IMG/VR virus record: IMGVR_UViG_3300034102_001304
Coordinates: 1-27,596 of that record
Length of the DNA stretch: 27,596 bases
Direction: 5' to 3' (one strand)
Source of the DNA: a virus
Within the stretch, counting starts at the first letter, position 1; the number at the start of each line of letters is the position of its first letter. Under the pieces are notes generated by a model. The model saw only the letters and a program-made list of their open reading frames with translations. It did not search any database and had not been told where the DNA came from. This document shows, one piece after another, positions 21,388 through 27,596 of the stretch. The position numbers and the translations under genes are program-made.

Positions 21388-21429
21388 TGTGTTATTGCTA
21401 GGAAAATTAACACTGTGTTTATATACAGT
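21388..21429 (-). promoter_or_regulatory. AT-rich promoter/operator region of the leftward early operon
   Basis: This AT-rich island, in otherwise GC-rich sequence, has two dyads: GTGTTA-N13-TAACAC (21389-21413) and ACTGT-N8-ACAGT (21412-21429). A minus-strand TATATAAA can serve as a -10; no good -35 is seen, so an activator or phage polymerase may be needed. It lies upstream of the early leftward genes. Confidence 0.45.
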
Positions 21430-21567
21430 ATGGCTATTTGAGCGGTTTTGCGCGGGGGGACTATGTGACTACATGACTACCGGGACGCATGCGCACGTGC
21501 GAAACCCGGACGCCCTCAACCCGCAGCTAAACGAGCGCGCAGCACTTACGGGCCGCAGCTGCTGGCG

Positions 21568-21695
21568 CATGTTGCAGTGCAGCATACTTGCCTGGACAAT
21601 GATTGCCTGGACAATGATTGCCTGGACAATGGTTGTCTAGTCAATGATTGCCTAGGCAATGTTTGCTTAGGCATGGACATGTTGCAGTGCAGCAT
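21568..21695. repeat. 18-bp direct repeats flanking the 15-bp dyad array
   Basis: CATGTTGCAGTGCAGCAT occurs at 21568-21585 and again, identically, at 21678-21695, bracketing the tandem array. Each copy is an imperfect palindrome (ATGTTGCA-G-TGCAGCAT). A partial inverted copy (GCTGCAACAT) lies at 21775-21784. These look like protein-binding sites rather than remnants of a transposon. Confidence 0.8.
21588..21677. repeat. Six tandem 15-bp dyad repeats (candidate origin or packaging site)
   Basis: Units begin at 21588, 21603, 21618, 21633, 21648 and 21663. The consensus is about TTGCCTGGACAATGA; the third to sixth units vary (TTGTCTAGTCAA, TTGCCTAGGCAA) while keeping dyad symmetry, and the fifth has a perfect 12-bp palindrome. 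The 15-bp spacing is ~1.5 helical turns. It lies in a 430-bp gene-free region directly upstream of the terminase genes, a typical place for a replication origin or a terminase recognition (pac/cos) site. Confidence 0.8.
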
Positions 21696-21802
21696 TCGAG
21701 AGGGGGGGGTAGGGCCCGCCGCCGGCCGGTCACGCTGGCGAAGGGTCCGCAAACAAAATTTTTTCATGGCCCACGCTGCAACATCCTTCGTAGCAACAAA
21801 CC

Positions 21803-21811
21803 TGATACACT
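21803..21811 (+). promoter_or_regulatory. Extended -10 promoter, possibly leaderless, for terminase operon
   Basis: TGATACACT is a TG-n plus TACACT extended -10 element. A start site 7 bases on would fall at about 21818-21819, directly at the ATG of the small terminase gene, which has no ribosome binding site. No clear -35 box is present. Confidence 0.45.
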
Positions 21812-21818
21812 CCCGCGC

Positions 21819-22220
21819 ATGAAATCCCTACCGCTAGAAATTAGGGAGATCAGGGCGACTGAGGCGCGACTGCAACAGATTTACGAAGCAGCGCGCTTGG
21901 GCCTAAAAGGCGACAGTTTGGCTCTGGCCTCCGGCATGCTGCCAGTTGAATACAGGCGGCTGTGTCAGCTAGACCCCATCGCCGAGATGGCGGCGCAAAA
22001 AGGCAAAGCCGATGCTGAGATGGCGCATGCAGGCAAACTGTCCGAGGCGTCGATGAACGGCGACGCCAAGGCCAGCCTGGCGATCCTTCAGCATGTCCAC
22101 GGTTGGACTGCCAAGCAAGAGATCAGCCTTGATGTCTATCAAAAGATCAGCGTCATCACCGCGCTGGAAGAAGCCCGTGCTCGCCTAACTTACGTTGAGG
22201 AAGTCAAAGATGGCAACTAA
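21819..22220 (+). CDS. terS: Terminase small subunit (putative)
   Basis: 133 aa from ATG 21819; the frame is open upstream through the repeats but that part is not protein-like. The body (AARLGLKGDSLALASGMLPV to HVHGWTAKQEISLDV) resembles small terminases, with a helical N-terminal DNA-binding-like segment and a long helix that usually forms the ring core. The subunit recognises packaging sites on phage DNA and recruits TerL. It lies directly downstream of the 15-bp repeat array and two genes before TerL, the expected place. Moderate sequence similarity only. Confidence 0.7.
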   Translation: MKSLPLEIREIRATEARLQQIYEAARLGLKGDSLALASGMLPVEYRRLCQLDPIAEMAAQKGKADAEMAHAGKLSEASMNGDAKASLAILQHVHGWTAKQEISLDVYQKISVITALEEARARLTYVEEVKDGN

Positions 22221-22878
22221 CAAGCTGATGCCCAAGTCGGACAACGCGCTTGAAAAACTACGGCACTTGCGCGGCGACGACAAGATTCGGCTAATGCGTC
22301 AGATTGCCAGTGAACAACCTCAGTACCAAGAGCTTGCGGACTACTTGATGGCGCGCAGCGCCATGCCGCCAGTCAAGGAGGGGTATCTACCTGGGGGCGC
22401 AAACGCGGAGTACAGCCGAAACACCATGTTTGGCCGTGAGCTTCCGGCTACCGGCGAGGTCACAATAAACTACGGGTCTAACGACCCCAACAGTCTTATC
22501 CACGAATTGACGCATGCTGCGCATTACCAGATGGGGCGGCAGTACCGTCAAGAAGGCGCAAAAGATGCGGAAGCCAAACAGCGGTTCAAAGACGCCTACG
22601 ACAGGCTACTAAGAACAAACGAACAAGGCCTAGTCGGGTTTGCCGCGCCTACGGTGTTTCAAACAGAGGCTATGGCCAGCCGTTTGGCACCTGACTGGAC
22701 AAAGCAAAACAGCCGCTACCGGTCATCGGTGTCAGAGCTACCGGCCTTTGCTATGGGTAACCAAGGCGCAAAAGGGGCGCCAGCGCATGTAGACCCGACG
22801 TTGTCAACAGAGTTCAGGGTATTGCTTGACATGGCGTTGCGTGACGCGCAAGCCAACCCGTACAAGACTACCCGCTGA
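22210..22878 (+). CDS. Zincin-like protein (HELTH motif) between the terminase genes
   Basis: 222 aa from ATG 22210 (11-base overlap with TerS). It contains SLIHELTHAAHYQ, a HExxH zinc-binding motif (His98, Glu99, His102, plus His105), and a later TEAMASRLA helix whose Glu153 could be the third ligand, as in gluzincin-type metallopeptidases. The N-terminal ~85 residues are helical then loop-rich, without a signal peptide. Metalloprotease activity is predicted but the substrate is unknown. It might process a virion protein or a host factor, or be a toxin-like fold. Position between TerS and TerL is unusual. Confidence 0.65.
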   Translation: MATNKLMPKSDNALEKLRHLRGDDKIRLMRQIASEQPQYQELADYLMARSAMPPVKEGYLPGGANAEYSRNTMFGRELPATGEVTINYGSNDPNSLIHELTHAAHYQMGRQYRQEGAKDAEAKQRFKDAYDRLLRTNEQGLVGFAAPTVFQTEAMASRLAPDWTKQNSRYRSSVSELPAFAMGNQGAKGAPAHVDPTLSTEFRVLLDMALRDAQANPYKTTR

Positions 22879-24401
22879 TGCAACTCCCAATCTACACATC
22901 CGCTGAAGAGCAGCGCCTAATGGTCGAGTTGTGGTCACCCGCGCTTGCGGATGATCCCGAGGCGTTTGTCCGCTTCGTGTTTCCCTGGGGGCAGAAGAAC
23001 ACGCCACTGGCGCAATTCAAAGGCCCGCGCAAATGGCAACGCGAGGTGCTCAACGACATCAAGGCGCACATCCAGCGGAACAAGGGGAAGGTCCAGATGG
23101 ACACCCTACGGGAAGCGGTCTCCTCAGGCCGGGGTATTGGCAAGAGCGCCCTAGTATCTTGGCTGGTGCTGTGGATGCTCACCACGCGCATCGGCGGGAG
23201 CGTAGTGGTTAGCGCCAACTCTGAGAATCAGTTGCGGTCGGTGACCTGGGCAGAACTGACCAAGTGGGCGGCGATGGCGATGCACTCGCACTGGTGGGAA
23301 GTGAGCGCCACCAAGCTGGTGCCCGCGAAGTGGATCACTGAACTGGTCGAGCGTGATCTAAAGAAAGGCACGCGCTACTGGGCCGCAGAGGGCAAGTTGT
23401 GGTCAGCCGAGAACCCTGACAGCTACGCGGGCGTCCACAACCAGGACGGGATGATGCTGATCTTCGACGAGAGCAGCGGCATACCAAACCCGATCTGGGA
23501 AGTGGGGGCAGGCTTCTTCACAGAGAACACGCCCGACAGGTACTGGTTTGCCTTCAGCAACCCGCGCCGAAACGAGGGTTACTTCTTTGAGTGCTTCAAC
23601 GCCAAGCGGGCGTTCTGGAACGCTCGCAGCGTGGACGCTAGAACGGTCGAGGATACGGACAAGGCGGTGTACGACCAGATCATCGCGGAGTATGGCGCGG
23701 ACTCATCCCAGGCCAAGGTGGAGGTGTACGGTGAGTTCCCCAGCGCAGGCGAGGATCAGTTCATTAGCCCAACGGTGGTGGATGAGGCGATGAAGCGGCC
23801 ACGGTACAAGGACAGTTCGGCGCCAGTGGTCATAGGGATCGACCCGGCACGGGGCGGCGCTGACTCGACGGTCATACTGGTGCGCCAGGGCCGGGACATC
23901 GTGAGCATCAAGCGGTACTCGGGCGAGGACACTATGACCATCGTCGGTCGGGTGATCGACGCCATCGAGGAGTTCAAGCCGGTGCTGACGGTGATTGACG
24001 AGGGTGGGCTGGGGTACGGTATACTTGACAGACTGAACGAACAACGATATAAGGTACGCGGAGTGAACTTTGGCTGGAAGGCCAAGAACTCGGTGATGTG
24101 GGGCAACAAGCGGGCTGAGATGTGGGGCACGATGAAGGACTGGCTGCGAAGCGCATCCATACCCGAGGATCGGCAACTCAAGGCAGACCTGGTGGGGCCA
24201 ACCAAGAAGCCTAACTCTAGCGGTACAATCTTCTTAGAAGGCAAGAAGGAAATGCGCTCAAGAGGTCTTGCCAGTCCTGATGCTGCTGACGCGCTGGCGG
24301 TGACATTTGCGTTCCCGGTGGCGCATCGGGAGTACACGGACAAAACTCCGCGCAGAACCTACGCGCCGCAGGGCGTCCTAACTAGCTGGATGGGATCATA
24401 G
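22878..24401 (+). CDS. terL: Terminase large subunit
   Basis: 507 aa. ATG 22878 overlaps the previous stop (TGATG). ATPase: Walker A SGRGIGKS (83-90), Walker B GMMLIFDESSG (191-201). Nuclease: VIGIDPARGGADS (Asp322), TVIDEGGLGYG (Asp374) and SPDAADALA (Asp468/471), the acidic triad of the RNase H-like headful or cos-cutting nuclease. TerL docks on the portal, pumps DNA into the capsid and cuts it. It is followed directly by the portal gene. Length and motif order match complete phage terminases. Confidence 0.96.
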   Translation: MQLPIYTSAEEQRLMVELWSPALADDPEAFVRFVFPWGQKNTPLAQFKGPRKWQREVLNDIKAHIQRNKGKVQMDTLREAVSSGRGIGKSALVSWLVLWMLTTRIGGSVVVSANSENQLRSVTWAELTKWAAMAMHSHWWEVSATKLVPAKWITELVERDLKKGTRYWAAEGKLWSAENPDSYAGVHNQDGMMLIFDESSGIPNPIWEVGAGFFTENTPDRYWFAFSNPRRNEGYFFECFNAKRAFWNARSVDARTVEDTDKAVYDQIIAEYGADSSQAKVEVYGEFPSAGEDQFISPTVVDEAMKRPRYKDSSAPVVIGIDPARGGADSTVILVRQGRDIVSIKRYSGEDTMTIVGRVIDAIEEFKPVLTVIDEGGLGYGILDRLNEQRYKVRGVNFGWKAKNSVMWGNKRAEMWGTMKDWLRSASIPEDRQLKADLVGPTKKPNSSGTIFLEGKKEMRSRGLASPDAADALAVTFAFPVAHREYTDKTPRRTYAPQGVLTSWMGS

Positions 24402-26539
24402 TGCAGTCTGACATCAAAGCGGCTAAGTCAGTCGCCGGCGGCAACGCCGACGATCTGAACACCATGCGTAGCCGCTTTACGATGGCTGTGTCGGCCTACA
24501 GCGAGTCCCGCGAGGATGAGCTAGACGACCTGCGCTTTGCCGCAGGCAGTCCCGACAACCAGTGGCAGTGGCCGGCAGATGTGCTGGCAACGCGAGGCAG
24601 CGTCCAAGGGCAGACGATCAACGCCAGGCCATGCCTGACAATCAACAAACTGCCCCAGCACGTCAAGCAGGTCACAAACGACCAACGGCAGAACCGGCCC
24701 AGTGGCAAGGTCATCCCGGTGGACGACAAGGCCGACATCGAGGTCGCTGAGATATTCGACGGCATCGTGCGGCACATCGAGTACATCTCGGACGCTGACG
24801 TAGCCTACGACACCGCCTGCGAGAACCAGGTAACCTACGGCGAGGGCTACATCCGGCTCCTGACCGAGTACTGCAACGACGACAGTTTTGAGCAGGACAT
24901 CCGGATTGCTCGGGTGCGCAACTCGTTCAGCGTGTACATGGACCCGACGATCCAAGACCCCTGCGGGTCGGACGCGGAGTGGTGCTTCATCACCGAAGAC
25001 TTGACGGCTGACGAATACGAGCGCCAGTTCCCCGACGCATCGCCGATATCGACCATGATGCAGCGCGGCGTGGGCGACCAGAGCCTGAGCCCGTGGATCA
25101 GCGAGAAGACTGTGCGCATTGCGGAGTACTTCTACACCGAGCACACGCCGGCAACGCTGCACCTGTACCACGGCAACGTGTCGGCGATGGAGAACTCGCC
25201 CGAAGACCGCCAGATGCGCATGATGGGCATGAAACCCATCAAGACGCGCATCGTGGATCAGAAGAAGATCAAGCGGTGCAAGACAAACGGGTTCGAATTC
25301 ATCGAAGAACACGAGTGGGCGGGCAAATCCATACCTGTTATCCGCGTGGTTGGCAACGAATTTGAGGTTGACGGTCGCCTGTACGTCTCTGGGCTGATCC
25401 GCAACGCCAAAGACGCCCAGCGCATGTACAACTACTGGGTCAGCCAAGAGGCTGAGATGCTCGCACTGGCGCCAAAAGCCCCGTTTATTGGGTACGGCGG
25501 TCAATTTGAGGGCTATGAAAACCAATGGAAGACCGCAAACACGACAAATTGGCCGTATTTGGAGGTCAACCCTGACGTTACAGACGGCGCAGGCGGCGTA
25601 CTGCCCCTACCGGCACGGTCACAGCCTCCAATGGCCTCCAGCGGGCTCCTACAGGCCAAGGCGGGCGCTTCTGATGACATCAAAAGCACTACCGGCCAAT
25701 ATGACTCTAGTTTGGGCGCCACAAGCAACGAACGCTCTGGCCGAGCGATCCTGGCGCGTGAAAAGCAGGGCGACACAGGCACCTACCACTACGTCGACAA
25801 TCTGGCGCGGGCGATTCGGTACACCACTCGGCAGATTGTGGACTTGATCCCGAAAATCTACGACACCCAGCGCATTGCCCGCATCATCGGCATCGATGGG
25901 GAGACGGATTCGGCGATGATTGACCCGAATCAGCCGCAGCCGGTGCGCAAGATCGTTGACCAGGCAGGGATTGTGATCAAGAAGATCTACAACCTCGGCG
26001 TTGGCCAGTACGATGTGTGCGTGACGACTGGTCCGAGCTACATGACCAAGCGCCAAGAGTCGCTGGACGCCATGAGTCAGTTGTTGCAGGGCAACCCGCA
26101 ACTGTGGGGCGTGGCGGGTGACCTGTTCATCAAGAACATGGACTGGCCGGGTGCTCAGGAGATGAGCAAGCGGTTTGCCAAGACCATCGACCCGAAACTG
26201 CTGGCCGATGATGACGATCCAGCACTCCAGGCCGCGCAGCAGCAGATGCAGGCGATGGGCCAGGAGATGGAGCAGATGCACCAAATGCTCCAGAACGTGT
26301 CGAAGTCGATGGAAGCGCAGGACTTGCAGGTCAAGCAGTTCGACAGCCAGGTCAAGGCTTACGATGCTGAGACCAAGCGGATCAGCGCCACGATGGCCGG
26401 CATGACGCCTGACCAGATTCAGGAAATAGTCTTGGGCACGGTCCACGGCATGATTACCAGCGGTGACCTCATAGGCGAGATGCCAAACCGGGATGTGGAC
26501 ATGATGCCGGAGGAGATGCCGCAAAATGAAATGCAATGA
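24401..26539 (+). CDS. Portal protein, P22-like
   Basis: 712 aa from GTG 24401, which overlaps the TerL stop by one base. The N-terminal part (SRFTMAVSAYSESREDELDD to NKLPQHVKQVTNDQRQNRPS) and IPVDDKADIEVAEIFDGIVR match the P22-type portal family (PF16510). A central beta and stem region precedes the helical region with KSTTGQYDSSLGATSNERSG. The C-terminal ~100 residues are Gln/Met-rich coiled coil, like the P22 barrel extension. It forms the dodecameric ring through which DNA enters and leaves. The P22-like type suggests short-tailed morphology. Confidence 0.94.
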   Translation: MQSDIKAAKSVAGGNADDLNTMRSRFTMAVSAYSESREDELDDLRFAAGSPDNQWQWPADVLATRGSVQGQTINARPCLTINKLPQHVKQVTNDQRQNRPSGKVIPVDDKADIEVAEIFDGIVRHIEYISDADVAYDTACENQVTYGEGYIRLLTEYCNDDSFEQDIRIARVRNSFSVYMDPTIQDPCGSDAEWCFITEDLTADEYERQFPDASPISTMMQRGVGDQSLSPWISEKTVRIAEYFYTEHTPATLHLYHGNVSAMENSPEDRQMRMMGMKPIKTRIVDQKKIKRCKTNGFEFIEEHEWAGKSIPVIRVVGNEFEVDGRLYVSGLIRNAKDAQRMYNYWVSQEAEMLALAPKAPFIGYGGQFEGYENQWKTANTTNWPYLEVNPDVTDGAGGVLPLPARSQPPMASSGLLQAKAGASDDIKSTTGQYDSSLGATSNERSGRAILAREKQGDTGTYHYVDNLARAIRYTTRQIVDLIPKIYDTQRIARIIGIDGETDSAMIDPNQPQPVRKIVDQAGIVIKKIYNLGVGQYDVCVTTGPSYMTKRQESLDAMSQLLQGNPQLWGVAGDLFIKNMDWPGAQEMSKRFAKTIDPKLLADDDDPALQAAQQQMQAMGQEMEQMHQMLQNVSKSMEAQDLQVKQFDSQVKAYDAETKRISATMAGMTPDQIQEIVLGTVHGMITSGDLIGEMPNRDVDMMPEEMPQNEMQ

Positions 26540-26888
26540 TTTCATGGGCCTGCTCTTCTTGGGCCGGGATGTGGCGCACAGCGTCCATCTCAACACGCGC
26601 AGCTTCAGCAAGCACACGGCGCTGAACACGTTCTACGACAGCATCATCGACCTTGCGGACGCCTTTGCTGAAGCCTACCAGGGCCGGCATGGGTTGATCG
26701 GCGGGATCACTTTGCAATCATCCAAGAAAACGACTAATATTGTCGAGTTCTTGCAGGCGCAGTTGGATGAGATCGAGTCTGTGCGGTATGACGTATGCGA
26801 CAAGACTGACTCCTCGTTGCAACAGTTGATCGACAATATTGTCGAACTGTATTTGACAACGCTCTACAAGCTCAAATTCTTGGGGTAA
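26526..26888 (+). CDS. DUF5856 (Dps-like fold) phage protein
   Basis: 120 aa. ATG 26526 overlaps the portal end by 14 bases and follows a GGAGGAGA site. The sequence shows CNDFMGLLFLGRDVAHSVHL, RSFSKHTALNTFYDSIIDLA and EAYQGRHGLIGGI, features I associate with DUF5856 (PF19174), an all-helical, ferritin-like protein common in phage head regions. Metal ligands are plausible (His, Glu and Asp in the first two helices). Function is unknown; it may bind DNA or metal inside the head. The name is recalled, not searched. Confidence 0.75.
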   Translation: MKCNDFMGLLFLGRDVAHSVHLNTRSFSKHTALNTFYDSIIDLADAFAEAYQGRHGLIGGITLQSSKKTTNIVEFLQAQLDEIESVRYDVCDKTDSSLQQLIDNIVELYLTTLYKLKFLG

Positions 26889-26891
26889 CTG

Positions 26892-27197
26892 ATGGAAATG
26901 CTCAACCCGTGCATTGGCACGCAACTTGGTCCTAAGACGGTCGCCTACACCGGCACTGCTGGCTCCACAGGCACCTGGCCTGCTGGGCCTCAAGGCGTGG
27001 TGGTGACGGTCACCTCGGCGGCATATGTGCTGGTGGGCGAAGGCGTGACTGCCTCGGCGACCGATGGGACGTATGTGCCTGCAAACGTTGCCATTCCGTT
27101 CAAGATTCCGACTGGCACTGGCGCTCCTTGGCGTGTCAGTGCGATCCAAGTCGCTGCTGCCGGTGACCTCTACACGAAGCCGGTGAACAAGCAATGA
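26892..27197 (+). CDS. Small conserved virion protein
   Basis: 101 aa from ATG 26892, three bases after the previous stop. The sequence (NPCIGTQLGPKTVAYTGTAG and GAPWRVSAIQVAAAGDLYTK) is beta-rich, Gly/Thr/Val-rich and very typical of a small protein found after portal/DUF5856 genes. By composition it may be a head-decoration or tail-associated beta-sandwich protein. The gene ends by overlapping the next start (ATGA). No catalytic features. Confidence 0.6.
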   Translation: MEMLNPCIGTQLGPKTVAYTGTAGSTGTWPAGPQGVVVTVTSAAYVLVGEGVTASATDGTYVPANVAIPFKIPTGTGAPWRVSAIQVAAAGDLYTKPVNKQ

Positions 27198-27596
27198 GCT
27201 TCCTTGGCGCCCAGAACAGCATCGCCTTGGGCGTCCAGGGGTTGATCCATATTGACACCGGCGGGGGCGCCGGTGGCAGTGCGGACTACCTGCTAGCCAA
27301 ATCCCTGCGTTTCCGGTCTTCTGCGAGTGCGTACCTGAACAGGACTGCGGGCACTCCCACCGCCCAAACCAAGTACACCATAAGCGTTTGGGTTAAGCGT
27401 GGAACGTTTGCAGCATATTCAATTTTTTCTGCTGGTAGCGGTTCCGCAGGGGATTACAGTTCGTTTCAGTTTAATACGGACACTAGTTTGGCTTTTTGGG
27501 TTAATAATGGCGGGGCAAATGGTGAGATTATAACCACACAACTGTTTCGTGACCCAGCAGCTTGGTATCACGTTATAGTAGCGGTGGATACAACTC
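27194..27596 (+). CDS. LamG/concanavalin-like tail protein (partial, runs off the window)
   Basis: ATG 27194 overlaps the previous stop. The visible 134 residues start MSFLGAQNSIALGVQGLIHI, then a Gly-rich linker and a lectin-like domain with SLRFRSSASAYLNRTAG, KYTISVWVKRGTF and FRDPAAWYHVIVAVDTT, the jelly-roll strands of LamG/concanavalin-A-like domains. Such domains sit in phage tail fibres, spikes or head decorations and bind host glycans. The 3' end lies outside the window. Confidence 0.75.
   Translation, partial: MSFLGAQNSIALGVQGLIHIDTGGGAGGSADYLLAKSLRFRSSASAYLNRTAGTPTAQTKYTISVWVKRGTFAAYSIFSAGSGSAGDYSSFQFNTDTSLAFWVNNGGANGEIITTQLFRDPAAWYHVIVAVDTT

Noticed and set aside
21473-21640. Rightward 55-aa frame running into the 15-bp repeats (pentapeptide AWTMI repeats)
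   Set aside because: The repeats are better explained by DNA dyads; the start has no proper ribosome site. Low chance of being a small membrane peptide remains.
21588-21677. CRISPR array
   Set aside because: Units are contiguous 15-mers without spacers and no cas genes are near.
24521-25525. 334-aa minus-strand open frame inside the portal gene
   Set aside because: It mirrors the codon pattern of the portal gene, which has clear family motifs; GC-rich codons keep the opposite frame open. No start context or motif.
25649-26629. 326-aa minus-strand open frame over the portal and DUF5856 genes
   Set aside because: His/Leu-rich antisense shadow of two recognised genes, no domain features.
1-27596. 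tRNA or rRNA genes
   Set aside because: No cloverleaf-type sequence with proper arms noticed by eye; a tRNA scan could overturn this.
1-27596. Prophage integration functions (integrase, excisionase, CI-type repressor, att sites)
   Set aside because: None recognised in the window; they may lie outside, so lifestyle cannot be decided.

Overview
The window is a contiguous stretch of a tailed double-stranded DNA bacteriophage genome. Genes are densely packed, often with 1-4 bp ATGA/GTGA/TGATG overlaps. The hallmark genes are a terminase large subunit, a P22-type portal, ejection-protein-like genes, a family A DNA polymerase, a primase-helicase, and a holin plus lysozyme. The P22-like portal and the gene set suggest a podovirus. 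The GC-rich codon use and the recognised families suggest a proteobacterial host, most likely Burkholderiales-like, but this is inference. No integrase, repressor pair, tRNA, rRNA, CRISPR array or insertion sequence was seen.

Layout. (1) 1-4919, rightward: the end of an unseen gene, three internal-virion/DNA-ejection-like proteins, then two small membrane proteins. (2) 4914-12024, leftward: one long overlapping operon read from about 12.02 kb downwards. It encodes a PP-loop (PAPS-reductase-like) enzyme, a VRR-NUC nuclease, an SNF2 helicase, two small proteins, a DpdA-like transglycosylase, a VUT/YhhQ-type 7-deazapurine transporter, small membrane and zinc-ribbon proteins, lysozyme, a 3-TM holin and a run of small unknowns. 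(3) 12025-12128: a divergent promoter region whose two -35 boxes overlap. (4) 12129-18092, rightward: a replication module with a DUF2800 RecB-like nuclease, a putative ssDNA-binding partner, DNA polymerase and primase-helicase. (5) 18107-21387, leftward: an early-looking operon of tiny genes with a very acidic first protein, a Cys-rich conserved protein, several micropeptides and a cytosine methyltransferase, closed by an intrinsic terminator. (6) 21388-21818: a non-coding control region with six 15-bp dyad repeats flanked by 18-bp direct repeats. (7) 21819-27596, rightward: packaging and head genes (TerS, a zincin-like protein, TerL, portal, DUF5856, a small conserved protein) and the start of a LamG-type tail protein. 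Capsid, scaffold and most tail genes are outside the window.

How it works together. The most interesting combination is DpdA plus a 7-deazapurine transporter in directly overlapping genes, with no local preQ0 biosynthesis genes. This suggests the phage modifies guanines in its DNA with imported or host-made preQ0/preQ1, and it also carries a separate cytosine methyltransferase, so it may have two layers of restriction protection. SNF2 plus VRR-NUC, and DUF2800 plus its partner plus the polymerase and primase-helicase, form the DNA-processing core. Lysis genes lie in two convergent blocks around 4.4-4.9 kb and 6.7-7.9 kb.

Limits. Family names come from motif recognition by eye, with no database search. 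Start codons were often moved inward from the longest open frame to fit overlaps, ribosome binding sites and conserved N-termini.
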